From NCBI RefSeq assembly GCF_950295315.1, contig NW_026647180.1:62001-126000 (forward strand): DNA of 64,000 nt. Reading direction: 5' to 3'. The position numbers and the translations under genes were made by a program. The notes beneath the pieces were generated by a model, which saw only the letters and a program-made list of their open reading frames with translations, had not been told where the DNA came from and made no database searches. Shown one piece after another: positions 60,630 to 64,000 of this stretch. How positions within the stretch are numbered: position 1 is the stretch's first letter; every line of letters begins with the position of its first letter. This DNA is from Erinaceus europaeus (taxonomy: Eukaryota > Chordata > Mammalia > Eulipotyphla > Erinaceidae).

Positions 60630-62815
60630 TATATATAACATGTAGAGGTCTGAATATATATTTTAGCTAGAGACCAGCACAGCTCTGGATTCGGGTAGTA
60701 ATGCGGATACACCTGGCCCTTCGGAGCCACAGTCATGAGAGACATCTCACAGAGTCATTCGTTTACCTCTTGTCACTCTACAAATCTCTCTGAGCACAAA
60801 CTACAGCTGCCAAATCATCTACTTCACTCTTGCTCTTTCTGTCCACCGAATCCTATCACAAAACTGTAAATCAAAGAAGAAATAGACATAGTGCAGTTCC
60901 CTGCACACAGGACAGGCTGAGGCTGGACCAGGGAGATGAAATACGCCAGCCTGCATTTGGCTGCAGCATCACTAAAACTAATTCCAATTCGGAGAGGCAA
61001 GGGCAGTTTTGGAGAGTGGACTGCAGGCCAAGTGTTGCTTCTCAGAGTGGGCTAAGACCTAGATTTTCTAAGTGTAACCTTTCCTCAAAAAATAAAATAA
61101 CAATGCCACTTGTAAGAAGTATGCATGGGCATGGAGGGTTTATCTTCAGTGCTCTGGCACTGATCAACACAGGGACAGAATTTGTCCTTTTCAGTCACTG
61201 TCATTCTGTGTCTCTGGCTCTCTATATGTGCCTTCTTCCCTGCACCCTTCGTGGAAGTCAGTGCATGCATCGTGAACTCGGTCTTCCTGGTGTTGAAATT
61301 TTCCTTTCTTTGCCCTTTGGATTACTTGGTCTCGTGCATATGGCATAGTACAGAGGAGAACTTAGGAGACAGCTTTCCTGCTGCAGGTAACAGGCATATG
61401 TCCATCTACAGTTGCAGCTGTCCAGGCCCTCTGTGCTTGACTCCCATTCTCCAGGGCCCTGTGGCTAACACTCAGCCTAAATGCAGCCCTCCTCAATTTC
61501 CTGCACCACATCCTTATCCTTATTCCATGAGAGCCCAGGTCAAGAGAAGTGAAACTCTACCACCCTGGCACACACATTGTACTTTCCCTCTATTGGGCCG
61601 AATGTAAAGGATCTGTGGTTCTGATGGCCACACCAGTGTCCAGATTTTCCATGCAACACGGAAGCTTCCAGTGTTCAGAAAGAGGGTGTTTTGATGGCTG
61701 TGAAAATTATTTTCCATGTGCCTCCTGGGATTACAAATCCTTTTGAAACCTGATATTCGTTCTTGTATCTAGGGAATATTCTCACCTCTGGCCAGAAGGC
61801 CCTCCCAACTAGGAGTAAAGCTATCCCGGGGTTTGGAGGTCTGCCAGCCTGTTAGCTCCTGGAGGGATTCCTGAGTATGTCCTCAGGCCCCAAGTGGTAA
61901 CAGGTGTTTCCAACTGCCTTTATTAGCAGCAGCCAGGCCCTCAGGTGAGGGGCGGGGCTGTGATCTCCGCTGGATGCTCCTAATTCAGCCAATGGAGGCA
62001 TTCATCTTCCTTTTGACTCTCCATAGCAAGGGCCCAGGTAGTTTGTGCTTGCTGCAAGCAGGCAACATTGTATGGGACACTCATGCATGCCTACTTCTGG
62101 GGATCTCTCTGAGTGTGATGTGTGGACAACAGGACACCATGATCAGGGATTGTGAGGCCACAGGAGCAATTGACTTAGCAGTATCCAAAGAGTAGGTCTG
62201 AGGGGCCAGGTTCATCCACTATTGTTTGGTCAAACACAGTTCCCATCTATGTTGAAACACAGCTCTTTCTGGGTTCATTCTGGGCTTGTAATCTGCTGCC
62301 CTGAGCAGTGGACTGAGAGTCTGGAGGCTGAGTAGGCAGCCAAACGTGACTGGATAGGCTCTTGCCCCTGAATTCTGAGGGGTGCCCCAGCTTACCCCTT
62401 GACAGTGTTTGGATAATAGTGAGGCATGGGATTGAATCAGGAACTCAGGAGAGGGAGACATGAGAATCCCTTTGCATATGCATTCTTGCTTAGCCACAAT
62501 TTGGGCTAGCTGACTTGCCCTGACCAGCTAGGTTCTCTGTACATAAGTTGCAGGTGAGGCTGGCTACCTTCCCACACATGCTCTGAGACTACTATAGGTG
62601 AGCTCTGAGCACATACAGACACAGACAGACAGAGTGACAGAAACACACACACACAAACACACGCATTACTGTCAGGTCTGGTAGTACAGCATATGGTGAA
62701 GGCAGGAGCTGTCTGGGGTCTGTGGGCATGAGAGTTGCTGCCTTACATTCTCTACAAGCCAGGTTTCATCCTGTCATCAATGAACACAGTGTAGGAGGTT
62801 TTTGAATTCTCATCT
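60222..62815 (+). repeat. Array run 23: B-C-D-E-F-G head
   Basis: B 60222-60740, C to 61530, D to 62026, E 62027-62200 (shifted by a small deletion at 'gcaggcaacattg'), F to 62690, G head to 62815. The B and C part closely matches 62978-63978. Confidence 0.8.
60489..60637 (+). repeat. (TC)n plus (ACATAT)12 hexamer array
   Basis: After a degenerate TC tract, the TA tract has been replaced by about 12 copies of the hexamer ACATAT (60557-60628) before a short TA end. Unique among the B copies. Confidence 0.95.
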
Positions 62816-62978
62816 CTTTCCAGAGAAGTGGTTGTTGGGCGGGCCTTCCAGAGGCTGCCCAATGAGCGTGCTGCAGGGCTGTGTGGTCGTTGCTCAAGGT
62901 TGCTGGCCAATCACTGACTAGGGGCCTTGACACTCCTGGGCGTCTCCTAGCACACTGGCCAATGATATTGCTGACAGG
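62815..62978 (+). promoter_or_regulatory. Module A, upstream half only
   Basis: CCAAT boxes at 62859-62863, 62907-62911 and 62959-62963 match the spacing of the copy at 45.6 kb. The block then joins B directly at about 62978, so the TATA-like box and leader are missing. Probably inactive as a promoter. Confidence 0.4.
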
Positions 62979-63253
62979 GGAACTAGCAGCTGCCCTGTGT
63001 GTGTTTTGCCAGACTAGGAAACTTGTGGTGCCTGTCCATGTGGAGAGTCTCCTGGATGAGTTCCTTCTGGAGCCTTTTGAGCTAGGTCCCATTGGAGCTG
63101 CATATAGCTAATGATTTGGAGATTTTACTCCTTTGGACAATTCTTTTCCTGATGCACAGTTTCTCTCCAGGTTTTAGCAATCAATTTTCTGAATGTCATA
63201 TCGCATCCATTGTAGAAAATGACCACATCAGTGTCTTGCTGTCTCTGTTTCTG

Positions 63254-63340
<87 letters not shown>

Positions 63341-64000
63341 CATGTAGAGGTCTGAAAATATATTTTATCTAGAGACCTGCACAGCTCTGGATTCAGGTAG
63401 TAATGCGGATACACCTGGCCCTTCTGAGCCACACTCATGAGAGATATCTCACAGAGTCATTCGTTTACCTCTTGTCACTCTACAAATCTCTCTCAGCACA
63501 AACTACAGCTGCCAAATCATCTACTTCACTCTTGCTCTTTCTGTCCACCGAATCCTATCACGAAACTGTAAATCAAAGAAGAAATAGACTTAGTGCAGTT
63601 CCCTGCACACAGGACAGGCTGAGGCTGGACCGGGAGATGAAATATGCCAGCCTGCATTTGGCTGCAGCATCACTAAAACTAATTCCAATTCGGAGAGGCA
63701 AGGGCAGTTTTGGAGAGTGGACTGCAGGCCAAGTGTTGCTTCTCAGAGTGGGCTAAGACCTAGATTTTCTAAGTGTAACCTTTCCTCACAAAAATAAAAT
63801 AACAATGCCACTTGTAAGAAGTATGCATGGGCATGGAGGGTTTATCTTCAGTGCTCTGGCACTGATCAACACAGGGCCAGAATTTGTCCTTTTCAGTCAC
63901 TGTTATTCTGTGTCTCTGGCTCTCTCTACATGCCTTCTTCCCTGGACACTTCCTGGAAGTCTGTGCATACATAGTGAACTTGTAATATCCTGCCCTGAGC
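62978..64000 (+). repeat. Array run 24: B-C, then F fragment
   Basis: B 62978-63450 with (TC)n(TA)n at 63255-63339, then C to about 63978. The last 22 bp jump to the 'cttgtaat..cctgccctgagc' part of F, so another C-to-F deletion join lies at the window edge. Confidence 0.75.
63255..63339 (+). repeat. (TC)n(TA)n microsatellite in B
   Basis: About 35 bp of TC followed by about 25 TA repeats. The close relative of this unit at 60.5 kb has the ACATAT hexamer instead. Confidence 0.95.

Noticed and set aside
60830..61348. 172-codon plus-strand frame in module C
   Set aside because: Other C copies have stops and frameshifts in this frame, and the composition shows no domain I can recognise.
62881..63111. 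Weak likeness of the KLVVPVHVESLLDEF frame to part of PRAME-family proteins
   Set aside because: Only a short PV-V/L-D pattern agrees, no neighbouring leucine-rich repeats follow, and the frame stops soon after.

Overview
The window is non-coding, AT-rich mammalian DNA with no convincing host protein-coding gene. The best clue to the organism is a tRNA-derived SINE at about 1440-1725 (minus strand). From memory its head, B box and pyrimidine-rich body match the abundant SINEs of hedgehogs (Erinaceidae), so I infer Erinaceus or a close relative. Older, decayed copies of the same kind of SINE are built into the repeated DNA itself.

Apart from about 3.3 kb, the whole window is one mosaic tandem array, a macrosatellite or nested segmental duplication, with every copy in the same orientation. 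I split the repeated DNA into modules. A: promoter-like block with several CCAAT boxes, a TTAAAAGG box and a following (GT)n(GA)n tract. B: block with a splice-acceptor-like site and then a (TC)n(TA)n microsatellite. C: about 0.75 kb of unrecognised unique-type sequence. D: about 0.5 kb ending in a GC box and a CCAAT box. E: about 175 bp exon-like block. F: fossil SINE plus a (CA)n/(GACA)n tract. G: second fossil SINE. H: AT-rich block starting with a (TA)n tract. I: third fossil SINE. J: short block present only twice. The basic unit B-C-D-E-F-G is about 3.0-3.4 kb. Longer units add H-G, H-I or A.

Layout: 1-2905 end of one unit, H-G-H-I blocks and the young SINE; 2905-15578 five runs, some truncated, down to a 1.26 kb minimal unit; 15578-18924 an antisense fragment of a degraded class II/type-D-like endogenous retrovirus (integrase part of pol, env, 3' LTR) replacing about 0.94 kb of a unit; 18924-37588 more units; 37588-52530 a region rich in H-G and H-I blocks; 52530-64000 units with many deletions and chimeric joins. 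At least 20 B copies, 20 copies of the G fossil SINE and 8 of the I fossil SINE can be found.

Longer-range relations overlie this. About 790-5200 matches about 28550-32700 (offset 27.47 kb, or 27.76 kb upstream of the young SINE). An I-J-B join at 10.53 kb recurs at 26.78 kb. A segment at 38.2-39.5 kb matches 43.2-44.5 kb. A segment at 60.2-61.3 kb matches 62.98-63.98 kb. Unequal recombination between diverged copies explains the mosaic. No genes act together in a pathway here; the open questions are whether modules A and D/E promote a repeated transcript, and how the retroviral fragment was captured.
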